Notes under the pieces: generated by a model | What the model was told of the DNA's origin: nothing | The model's input: only the letters and a program-made list of their open reading frames with translations | Database searches by the model: none | NCBI RefSeq assembly: GCF_022601975.1 | Contig: NZ_JAKVIR010000027.1 | Coordinates: 21,988-85,987 of the forward strand | Reading direction: 5' to 3' | Origin: Pontibacter sp. E15-1 | Lineage (GTDB): Bacteria > Bacteroidota > Bacteroidia > Cytophagales > Hymenobacteraceae | DNA: 64,000 bases | Shown: positions 43,079 to 51,356 of the stretch, piece by piece | How positions within the stretch are numbered: the first letter of the stretch is position 1 | Layout of the letters: each line of letters opens with the position of its first letter | Program-made: the position numbers and the translations under genes

Positions 43079-44554
43079 CTAAAACTGAAAGTAAATGAAT
43101 TCCTGGTTGCCGAACTGCCCAAATAGCAGCACGGCGATAATGGCAAGGTAGTATACCCCCCAGCGCACCCACACAGGCCGTTGGGTGAGCAAGGCCGAGA
43201 CACTGCCATTGCGTTGGATCAAGTGCACCGTCTCCATCACGGCGATAGAGAAAACAGACACCAGAAACACCTTAACGCCCTGGTTCATAAACACATCATG
43301 TGCCAAGTCAAGCGAAAAGACTTGGTTTAGGTTCCCCAAAGCGGCAAATGACTGCCCTACTATATAAAAGGCCTCGGAAATCGTGTTGGCCCGAAAGAAT
43401 ATCCAGGAGAAGCACACGAGGAAAAACACCGTGAGCACCTGCACCCACTTGTAGAGCTGCGGGTGACGGGCAAGCCCGATTTTCTGGACGAAGCCATTGC
43501 GCTGGGCCTTGGTCAGGATACCGAAAACCTGGTAGATGCCGTGCAAAGCGCCCCATATCACAAATGTCCAGCTCGCCCCATGCCACAGGCCGCTCACCAT
43601 AAACACGATAAAGAGGTTATAGTACCAGCGCCATTTCACCACCCGGTTCCCGCCCAGCGGAATATACAGGTAGTCGCGGAACCAGGTAGAAAGCGAGATG
43701 TGCCAGCGCCCCCAGAACTCAGAGATCGTCTTGGCAAAGTAGGGGCTCCGGAAGTTCTCCATCAGGTTAAAGCCCAACACCTTGGCGGCACCGATAGCGA
43801 TATCGGAGTAGCCGGAGAAGTCGCAGTATATCTGGAAGGCGAAGAAGACCGTGGCCAGGATTAGCGAAAAGCCCTGAAACTCGCCGGGGTTGTTGTATAC
43901 CTCGTTCACCATCAGGGCGAGGTTGTCGGCGATGATGATCTTTTTGAAAAAGCCCCAGGCCATGCGGCGCAAGCCCGCCACAATGCGGTAGTAGTCGAAA
44001 GGGTGGGACTGGTGCATCTGGCTGAGCAGGTTGCCGGCGCGCTCGATAGGGCCAGCCACCAACTGCGGGAAAAAGGTGACGAACAGCGCGAAGATACCCA
44101 GGTGCTTTTCGGGTTTGATGCGGCCATGGTACACATCGATGCTGTAGCTCATGGTCTGGAAGGTATAAAACGAGATGCCCATGGGCAGCAGCAGCTCAAA
44201 GGCGGGCATGGCGTAGGGCACATTCAGGCCCAGGGCCAGCTCGCGGGCACTGTCGTTGAAGAAGTTGTAGTATTTGAACAGCAGCAGGATGCCCAGGTTA
44301 GAGGCCAGGCTGAGGTATAGCCATGGTTTCCGGCGGGCTTTCTCCTCGTCCGTATACCTGCCCATCGTGCGGCTGCAGAAGTAATCGACCAGGGTAGAAA
44401 TAACCAGTATGATGGCATAAGCTGGCTTCCAGGACATATAAAAGTAGTAGCTAGCCAGAAGCAGAAGCAGCCATCGCCTGTTGTGCGGGGTCAGGAAGTA
44501 CAGGATAACTACTATCGGGAAGAAAATAAAAAATTCAATCGAGTTGAAGAGCAT
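43079..44554 (-). CDS. MBOAT O-acyltransferase (AlgI/DltB-like)
   Basis: The 491-residue multi-pass membrane protein matches the MBOAT/AlgI family: a membrane-spanning N-terminal half, LPMGISFYTFQTMSYSIDVY, FPQLVAGPIERA, QIYCDFSGYSDIAIG, FWGRWHISLSTWFRDYLYIPLGG and the catalytic His in SGLWHGASW (near residue 325). It moves acetyl groups from cytosolic acetyl-CoA across the inner membrane to the periplasmic partner, here the AlgX/J-like protein 16 bases downstream. AlgI-like proteins can serve alginate, cellulose, peptidoglycan or other glycans, so the acceptor is open. Its start diverges from the giant SGNH protein gene across a 354-base gap. Confidence 0.92.
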   Translation of the reverse strand: MLFNSIEFFIFFPIVVILYFLTPHNRRWLLLLLASYYFYMSWKPAYAIILVISTLVDYFCSRTMGRYTDEEKARRKPWLYLSLASNLGILLLFKYYNFFNDSARELALGLNVPYAMPAFELLLPMGISFYTFQTMSYSIDVYHGRIKPEKHLGIFALFVTFFPQLVAGPIERAGNLLSQMHQSHPFDYYRIVAGLRRMAWGFFKKIIIADNLALMVNEVYNNPGEFQGFSLILATVFFAFQIYCDFSGYSDIAIGAAKVLGFNLMENFRSPYFAKTISEFWGRWHISLSTWFRDYLYIPLGGNRVVKWRWYYNLFIVFMVSGLWHGASWTFVIWGALHGIYQVFGILTKAQRNGFVQKIGLARHPQLYKWVQVLTVFFLVCFSWIFFRANTISEAFYIVGQSFAALGNLNQVFSLDLAHDVFMNQGVKVFLVSVFSIAVMETVHLIQRNGSVSALLTQRPVWVRWGVYYLAIIAVLLFGQFGNQEFIYFQF

Positions 44555-44908
44555 ACATTCTCCAGGTTAAAAGGGTGTGTTTCGGTTTAATAAACTTAAC
44601 TGAATGATTTTGAATATGCTGCAGTTTCGTTTACCAGGTAGTGTAGAGCGTTGGTGCATTAAATTTATACCCTATTATATAGATGTTGAGACAAAAGGTT
44701 GTGCCATTCACTATATATTTTTTCAAATAAATAGAAAACACTATGTATGACCATTTCTGAGGCATACTAAAAAATTATCTGGCTAAGTGGGCACCTTTTT
44801 TCGAGGCCGTACGTACATGGGCGCAAACCGCAAAATTTCGGTAACCTAGGTATAGCAAAACCGTTATATAGGTTTCCGATACACAAGCCTAACCACCACA
44901 ATTACCCT
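44555..44908 (+). other. Divergent promoter region between acetylation genes and SGNH giant
   Basis: This AT-rich gap has no gene. A TAGGTTTC (44869-44876), one base off the TAnnTTTG consensus, lies 33 bases before the ATG at 44909. No exact box was found for the MBOAT gene. The shared gap makes coordinated control of acetylation genes and the SGNH protein possible. Confidence 0.45.
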
Positions 44909-47900
44909 ATGCCCTTATATGTTTACCTGCGCCAGGCACTTTTTGTCGTCCTGCTTGCCTTTTGTGGCAGTGGGGTTGTAGCAAATCCGCGCGCGGAAAA
45001 GGTTGCTTTTGCAATCTCAGCCCCTCAGGATGTCCAAGCCAAGCCCTCTTTGGTCGGTGCCATCACCATCAGCTGGTCGCCCGTGTCGGGTGCCACGTCC
45101 TATGAAGTGGAGAAGTCTACCACCGGCCAGACTGGCACGTTTATCCGACTGCAAACAGTTGCGGCTCCCACCACCACTTTCCGGCACACCGGCCTTTACT
45201 ACAATCAGAAAGTCTACTACCGTGTTAAGGCGATTAATGGGGGAGATGCCTCTCCTTATAGTATAGTAGTGAGCGGCACCACCCATCAGCAAGGCAAGGT
45301 GTATAAAATAATGCCTCTGGGGGACTCTAACACCGAGGGAGGAAGCAGTGCTGTGGCCAAAGAAAACAAGGCGGCCTACCGCGACAAGCTAGCGGATCTG
45401 CTGGATGCCTCCCGGTCGCAAGGACTGTATGATTTTGTGGGAAGCGAAAGCACAGGCAGCGCACTCATGCGCGACACCGACCATGCAGGCTTCGGAGGCG
45501 CCCGTGACGAGGATATCGCCTTGCTGCTGAAAGACGGGAGGTTTGAGTTTTATTCCAGCGGAGAATACCGTGGACCTGGAAATGGCCCTTATCTAGACAA
45601 ATATAACCCAGACATTATTTTGTTGCACATTGGCACAAACTGGGTGGACGGCAGTGCGAACGCCATGACCGATATAAAGAATATTTTGGATCAGGTGGAT
45701 GCGTACGAAGCACGGGTGGGAAAAGAAGTCACCGTCATCGTGGCCAAGATTATCAAGCGCGTCTGCTATGAGGGCAATTGCGAAACCCCAACGGAAGCAC
45801 AGAACACCTTGCAGTTCAATCAAATGCTAGCTTCTTACACTGCGCAGCGAATAGCCGCTGGCGACAGGCTGGAACTTGTGGACATGCAGGACGGAGCCGG
45901 TATTATATATAAATACGTTGCAGACGGAGGCGACATGGCAGATTATCTGCATCCTGCGATGACTGGCTACAATAAAATGGCCCCGGTATGGTACAGCGCC
46001 CTGGACAAGCTTCTGAACGTGCAGCCTACGGCGCCGGACACACAGGCTCCCCAAACGTCTATTACCGTCAAGCCGAAGCCAGACGCGAACAGCAGTGCCG
46101 CCGCCTTTACTTTTTCGAGTGATGAGAGCGGCGTGACCTACCAGATCAGCGTTGACGGAGGAGCCTTTGTTCAGGCTACCAACCCAATCACCCTGAACAA
46201 CCTCGCCGACGGCCCCCATACCCTGCAGGTGCGGGCCATTGATGCCGCCGGCAACATTGACCAGTCCCCCGCCGCGTATACCTGGACGATCGACACCAAG
46301 GCCCCGGCGGCCCCAGTATTGGCAGCGCCTACCGATGGCGCGTTCCTGGCCACCGACAAACCCACTTTTTCCGGGACGGCGGAAGAGGGCAGTACCGTTA
46401 CCGTGTTGGTAGATGGTACGGCGATTGGCACCACAACGGCCACAAACGCGAACTGGTCGCTAGTACCCACAGCAGCGCTTGCTGACGGGACACACAAAGC
46501 CATGGCCAAGGCAACCGATGCGGCAGGCAACGAAAGCCCTGTCAGCAACACCAATACCTTTACGGTAGATGCCACAACCCCCGACACAAAAATTGAAACG
46601 GCACCTGCCGCCATCACCAACCAAAAGACTGCCGCCTTCACTTTCTCCAGCAACAGGCAGTACGTAACGTATGAGGCGAGCCTGGACGGAGCGGCATTTG
46701 CCACTGTCAGCAACCCGCTAAACCTGAGTAGCCTTTCAGATGGAAGCCATACCCTGCGCGTCAGGGCAAAGAACCAGGCAGGCACCCTCGATCCGAGCCC
46801 CGCAACGCATACCTGGGTAGTGGATACCCAGGCACCCGCCGCGCCCCTCATCACAGCTCCGGCAGCAGATGCCTTGCTGAATACCAACAAGCCTGCTTTC
46901 TCCGGGTCGGCAGAGGCAGGCAGCAATGTGGCACTTTATATAGGAGGCAACCAGATTGGCAGCACAACGGCTGCAACAGACGGGACGTGGCGTTTTGTGC
47001 CTGCTACGGCACTGGCAGAAGGCACACACCAACTGACGGCAAAAGCCACAGATGCGGCGACAAACACCAGCGCAGCCTCCGCGACCCGAACTTTCATGAT
47101 AGACAGCAAGGCACCGGAAACGACAGTTGTGGAAGGCCCCGACGCCGACAGCAACAGCAAGGAGGCCCGGTTCAGCTTTAGCAGCAACGAAGCGGGTGTG
47201 ACTTTTTGGGTGAGCCTGGATGGGGCAGCATATGCGGCAACCACAAATCCTTATACCGCCTCAAACCTACAGGAAGGGCCTCATACGCTTTCCGTGCGGG
47301 CAGTGGATGCCGCCGGAAACACCGATGCATCTCCGGCTTCCTACTCCTGGCGCGTAGATACGCAAGCCCCGGAAGCACCTGTGCTGCTGGCCGTGTCAGA
47401 AGACCGTGGCCCTCAAGCGAATGATCAGGTTACGTCCGACAACTCCCTTGTTCTCTCCGGAAGGGCAGAGGCAAACGCCACCGTGACCCTTTCAGAAAAA
47501 GGGACAGTGCTCGGCACAACAAAGGCAAATGCGACCGGAAACTGGTCTTTCAGCTACGAAGCCACTGCCTTGGTGCAGAACACATACCTGTTCAAGGCCA
47601 CGGCCACAGATGCAGCCGGCAACACAAGCGCAGGGAGCACCCCGCTTACAGTTATCGTGGACCTGACGGCACCTGAAGCAACTGTTTCCAAAGCCGCAAA
47701 TGCCCCCCTGAACGCTCCCTATCAAATCAGCATCACCTTTACGGAGGATGTATACACACTGGCGTCCGCTGACTTCAGCGTCACGAACGGCACACTCAGC
47801 AACCTTACCGGACTGACAAAGGCAAGCTATACAGCCACGGTCACGCCTGCCGCAGACGGGGCAGTACAGGTGAAACTTCCGGCTGGCAAGGTGACAGACC

Positions 47901-49951
47901 TGGCCGGGAATCTCAACAAGGCCTCAAACCAGCTGGAGTCGGTATACGATGCGACGCGCCCACGCCTGACGATCAGCTCGGAGGCCCCTTCTATAGTGAA
48001 CACCGCATTTACCGCCACCTTTGCGTTCAGCGAAGACGTGACTGGTTTTGAGTTGTCGGATATCACCCTCCTGAACGGGACGGCCAGAGACTTTGCGACA
48101 GTGAACGGCAGTACGTATACCGCACGCATCGTTCCGACAGCAGACGGCGAGGTGCACGTGCAGGTGAACGCTGACATGGCTTTCGACGCGGCAAAAAACG
48201 GAAACATCGCCTCTGCCTTGCTAAAAAGGACTTATGATGTGCAGCAGCCAACCGTGGTGCTGTCCACAACAGCCCCAAATCCTACCAAAGCGCCTTTTAC
48301 CGTAACGGTTAGTTTCAGTGAGCCAGTACTGGGCTTTACTGCCGAAAGCTTAAGCCTGACAAACGCATCTGCCTCCCAGCTAAGCAAGGCAGATGCCCAA
48401 ACGTATACCGTGCGGGTTACGCCGGCAGCCAGCGGGGAGGTTGCTGTGTCCCTGGCCGCAAACAGCGTGCAGGATGCCGCCACTAACGGCAACCAGGCAT
48501 CCAATCAGCTGAAATTGCTGTATGATGCCGACCGCCCAGCCATATCACTGACCACTACAGCGCCCGGACTGACGAATGCGCCCTTTACCGTCACGTTCAA
48601 TCTCAGCGAGTCAGTCACTGGGTTTGATCTTGCCGACATCACGCATACGAATGCATCAGTTGAGAAACTGGAGCAGGTTTCGGAGCTGGTGTACACGGCC
48701 CGGATCATACCTGCCCAGAACGGGAAAGTAACCGTGCTGGTGCCCGCCGATAAAATGCAGGATGCCGCCACCAACGGCAATACTCCTTCCAACATACTGG
48801 AGCTGACCTACGACGGCACAGCCCCGACCGGATATACCGTTCGTTTTGGCGTAGACAGAGTGGATGTGACGAACCAGCGCGACGTGAACCTGTTGCTGGA
48901 CGGAACAGAAAAAGGAACGACGTATACCTATACCCTTGGCAGCAGCAACGGCGGCACCCCCCTTGCCGGAACGGGCCGTGTGGAAGCCACAAGCTTTTCG
49001 ATTGCCAGCCTGGACCTGTCGAGCTTGCGAGACGGCACACTGACTGTCACGTTATTCCTGACAGACGATGCCGGGAACAAAGGCCAGGAGGTGACCGCCC
49101 AAGTGGAGAAGTTGACGAAGAACGTGGAGTTGGTGCAGGAAATGGCCCGCATTAAAGTGCTTTTCAAAACAGCGTTTAAGGATGTGCCACTCCCCAACAC
49201 AGCGCAGGTTACCTATACCAATGGGGAGACGGAGACGCTCACGGTGACCTGGCAAAAGGGAACCTACAATGGCAGCGTGCCCGGCACGTATACCCTGACG
49301 GGTGTGCTGGAGCTGAAGGAGAACACCTCGAACATTTACAACAAAACTGCCAGCATCGTGGTGGAGGTAGCTCCGAACCAGCCCCCGACAGCCATCGCGC
49401 TCAGCAAATCCACATTCCGCCCCGACATAGAGTCGTTTGAGACCATCGGAACGCTGTCTACCACCGACCCGGACGACGAGGACTTTACGTATGCGCTCGT
49501 GCCAGGGGAGGGAGGCGCTCACAATCAGTTGTTTGAGCTTAGCAAGGGCAATGAGTTGACGCTGAGATCGAACCTGGGCCTGTCAGGAGTGTCTAAATTT
49601 ACGATTCGGGTGCGCAGCACCGATCCGTATAAGAACAGTATTGAGCAGTCCTTCACCCTGACCAAAACCCTGTACCAGCCGCAGGAGAAAATCAAGCTGG
49701 TGAATGCCTTCTCACCCGATGGCGATGGCATCAACGATACCTGGACGGTGCCGGAACTGCGCTACTACAATGCCGTTGAGGTAGAGGTGTTCGACAGGGC
49801 GGGTGTCCGTCTGTTCCATACCACGGATCCGGAGGAAGGCTGGGATGGCAGGAGTGCCACAGGCCGCGTGTTGCCAGGCTCGTATTTCTACATTATCCGG
49901 ATAAAGGACATTGACTTGGTGCAAAAGGGAGTGCTGACTGTTCTTAACTAG
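44909..49951 (+). CDS. Giant T9SS protein: SGNH hydrolase plus Ig-like repeats with type B C-terminal domain
   Basis: The 1680-residue product has a signal peptide (about 1-25), a fibronectin-III-like module (about 37-125), and an SGNH/GDSL hydrolase domain (about 130-370) with MPLGDSNTEG (nucleophile Ser near 139), LLHIGTNW (Asn block) and DYLHPAMTGYNKMA (Asp/His pair near 344). There follow alternating Ig-like modules with DTxAPxAPxL junctions (about 376-920), four Big-type repeats (about 917-1300) and a cadherin-like stretch, then the type B CTD (NAFSPDGDGINDTW, VFDRAGVRLF, WDGRSATGRVLPG). It should be T9SS-exported and surface-bound. SGNH enzymes of this kind are often carbohydrate esterases; the substrate is inferred from the acetylation genes next door. 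The PorP/SprF gene follows after 6 bases. Confidence 0.88.
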   Translation: MPLYVYLRQALFVVLLAFCGSGVVANPRAEKVAFAISAPQDVQAKPSLVGAITISWSPVSGATSYEVEKSTTGQTGTFIRLQTVAAPTTTFRHTGLYYNQKVYYRVKAINGGDASPYSIVVSGTTHQQGKVYKIMPLGDSNTEGGSSAVAKENKAAYRDKLADLLDASRSQGLYDFVGSESTGSALMRDTDHAGFGGARDEDIALLLKDGRFEFYSSGEYRGPGNGPYLDKYNPDIILLHIGTNWVDGSANAMTDIKNILDQVDAYEARVGKEVTVIVAKIIKRVCYEGNCETPTEAQNTLQFNQMLASYTAQRIAAGDRLELVDMQDGAGIIYKYVADGGDMADYLHPAMTGYNKMAPVWYSALDKLLNVQPTAPDTQAPQTSITVKPKPDANSSAAAFTFSSDESGVTYQISVDGGAFVQATNPITLNNLADGPHTLQVRAIDAAGNIDQSPAAYTWTIDTKAPAAPVLAAPTDGAFLATDKPTFSGTAEEGSTVTVLVDGTAIGTTTATNANWSLVPTAALADGTHKAMAKATDAAGNESPVSNTNTFTVDATTPDTKIETAPAAITNQKTAAFTFSSNRQYVTYEASLDGAAFATVSNPLNLSSLSDGSHTLRVRAKNQAGTLDPSPATHTWVVDTQAPAAPLITAPAADALLNTNKPAFSGSAEAGSNVALYIGGNQIGSTTAATDGTWRFVPATALAEGTHQLTAKATDAATNTSAASATRTFMIDSKAPETTVVEGPDADSNSKEARFSFSSNEAGVTFWVSLDGAAYAATTNPYTASNLQEGPHTLSVRAVDAAGNTDASPASYSWRVDTQAPEAPVLLAVSEDRGPQANDQVTSDNSLVLSGRAEANATVTLSEKGTVLGTTKANATGNWSFSYEATALVQNTYLFKATATDAAGNTSAGSTPLTVIVDLTAPEATVSKAANAPLNAPYQISITFTEDVYTLASADFSVTNGTLSNLTGLTKASYTATVTPAADGAVQVKLPAGKVTDLAGNLNKASNQLESVYDATRPRLTISSEAPSIVNTAFTATFAFSEDVTGFELSDITLLNGTARDFATVNGSTYTARIVPTADGEVHVQVNADMAFDAAKNGNIASALLKRTYDVQQPTVVLSTTAPNPTKAPFTVTVSFSEPVLGFTAESLSLTNASASQLSKADAQTYTVRVTPAASGEVAVSLAANSVQDAATNGNQASNQLKLLYDADRPAISLTTTAPGLTNAPFTVTFNLSESVTGFDLADITHTNASVEKLEQVSELVYTARIIPAQNGKVTVLVPADKMQDAATNGNTPSNILELTYDGTAPTGYTVRFGVDRVDVTNQRDVNLLLDGTEKGTTYTYTLGSSNGGTPLAGTGRVEATSFSIASLDLSSLRDGTLTVTLFLTDDAGNKGQEVTAQVEKLTKNVELVQEMARIKVLFKTAFKDVPLPNTAQVTYTNGETETLTVTWQKGTYNGSVPGTYTLTGVLELKENTSNIYNKTASIVVEVAPNQPPTAIALSKSTFRPDIESFETIGTLSTTDPDDEDFTYALVPGEGGAHNQLFELSKGNELTLRSNLGLSGVSKFTIRVRSTDPYKNSIEQSFTLTKTLYQPQEKIKLVNAFSPDGDGINDTWTVPELRYYNAVEVEVFDRAGVRLFHTTDPEEGWDGRSATGRVLPGSYFYIIRIKDIDLVQKGVLTVLN
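46037..48830 (+). repeat. Tandem Ig-like coding repeats in the SGNH giant
   Basis: Two alternating Ig-like unit types repeat about three times up to 47660 (junction pattern D-x2-AP, with units of roughly 80-100 residues), followed by four copies of a unit of about 96 residues starting APFTVTVSFSEPV-like, each ending LxYD. They form a stalk between the catalytic domain and the CTD. Confidence 0.8.
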
Positions 49952-49957
49952 CAGAAA

Positions 49958-50953
49958 ATGAAGAGACTTTTACTATGTATCGCCTTGGCGCTGGCTGTGT
50001 ATACTGTGCAAGGCCAGGGCAGAAAGCAAATCGCCAATTTCTCCCAGTACAAACATTTCTACAACCCCTCGCTGACAGGGTATGACGGATCCGTTGTCCG
50101 GACGCTATACCGCAACCAGTGGACGGGATTTGAGGACGCCCCTAAAACGCTGCTCGCCACGGCCGAAGTGGATTTGGGCATGCTGGGCCACAAAAGCAAC
50201 AATTATCGGTTTGATGGCCGCGAGAGCCGGGGAGCCGCCGTGGGCACGGGAGCCAGGCATGCGTTGGGTTTAATCCTGCTTCACGATCAGTTTGGGCCGG
50301 CAAAAGAGTCGCTGGTGGGCCTCAACTATGGCTCAGCTATCAGGCTGTCGGAATCTGTCAGCCTGCGCTGGGGCTCGGCCCTGACCTACCGCATGCAACG
50401 CTTTGATGGCAACAGCCTGACCGTGGATCAGGAGAATGACCCCCGTTATACCGGCGTGCTCGGCAACAACAACCGCAGCAACACCCTGGACCTCAACCTT
50501 GGCTTGTCGCTGGTGACGGCGCGCTATTATGTGGGCTATGCCATGCAGGACATAACGGCTGGCTCGGTGGTGTCGTCGGGCGATGATTTCCTGAGGGACT
50601 TTTATACCCGCAAGCACGTGGCGCAGGCAGGCTACAGGGCCAGCCTGGGCGGAGACTGGGGCTATTCGGTCAACGGGATTTATCAGTATGACAAGCTGGC
50701 CCGATCCACGGTAGAGGGGCAGGTAAAGGCGATTTACCAGCATGCTTTTTGGGCTGGGGCCGGCTACCGGAACGACCAGGCCTATAACCTGACGGCTGGC
50801 CTGCGCCTCGGGGAGTTGTCGGTGGGCTATACCTACGAGACCCCGATCCAGGATGCAAGCGCCATCACAAAGTCCACAAACGAGATTGCGCTGAGTTATA
50901 CCCTGATGCCCAGCAAAACAAAAGCCCACAGCAAGCTTCCCCAGATCTGGTAA
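49958..50953 (+). CDS. PorP/SprF-family type IX secretion outer-membrane protein (right-hand copy)
   Basis: The 331-residue product has a signal peptide (MKRLLLCIALALAVYTVQGQ) and the PorP/SprF-type start: ANFSQYKHFYNPSLTGYDG, YRNQWTGFEDAPKTLLATAEV, and a beta-stranded remainder (AGYRNDQAYNLTAGLRLGEL then SVGYTYE). It begins 6 bases after the stop of the giant SGNH protein and so is presumably its dedicated attachment partner. Sequence landmarks (NPxLTG, QWTGFEDAP) parallel those of the left copy (NPALTG, QWSGLEGAP). The pair repeats the left-hand module in mirror orientation. Confidence 0.88.
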   Translation: MKRLLLCIALALAVYTVQGQGRKQIANFSQYKHFYNPSLTGYDGSVVRTLYRNQWTGFEDAPKTLLATAEVDLGMLGHKSNNYRFDGRESRGAAVGTGARHALGLILLHDQFGPAKESLVGLNYGSAIRLSESVSLRWGSALTYRMQRFDGNSLTVDQENDPRYTGVLGNNNRSNTLDLNLGLSLVTARYYVGYAMQDITAGSVVSSGDDFLRDFYTRKHVAQAGYRASLGGDWGYSVNGIYQYDKLARSTVEGQVKAIYQHAFWAGAGYRNDQAYNLTAGLRLGELSVGYTYETPIQDASAITKSTNEIALSYTLMPSKTKAHSKLPQIW

Positions 50954-51356
50954 GCATGGTGCCACGCGCCTGCGCGCGGCTGGTCTTAGGTTCCATGCGC
51001 TGTTGATCACACCACTTCCTAAACTATCCTCAACTTACCGCTGTTGGGAATAGGCTAGGCTGTAATGTTATGATGCGCTGAACGGGGCTGGCATGTCGCG
51101 CGTTTATACCCTGTCGGGGTTGGGGCTGCGAGTGAGAAGTGCTGCGGGAATCATTTTTAGGGAGCTTTGGGCCGCATATTAGCGAATTTGAATTTTCTAA
51201 TAGAACCAAGCCCCTAAAACAGCGTACTGATAAACAAATGATTGCGCCCGGGCCGAGCTGGCTCTCCGTAAAACCTATGTTCACCCAGACAACCTCATTT
51301 GCACACGGGTTGATTCTATGCTGGCCATTACCCTTATTCATCATCAGAAGCAACTC
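50954..51356 (+). other. Intergenic stretch, no gene seen
   Basis: This 403-base gap has no credible frame on either strand. A small GC-rich inverted repeat lies near 50960-50990, and no terminator with a clear T-run was found after the PorP gene. It presumably holds the promoter of the double-LamG gene. Confidence 0.4.

Noticed and set aside
41935..44554. Alginate biosynthesis operon
   Set aside because: Only the acetylation pair is present; no alg polymerase, epimerase or mannuronate genes are found.
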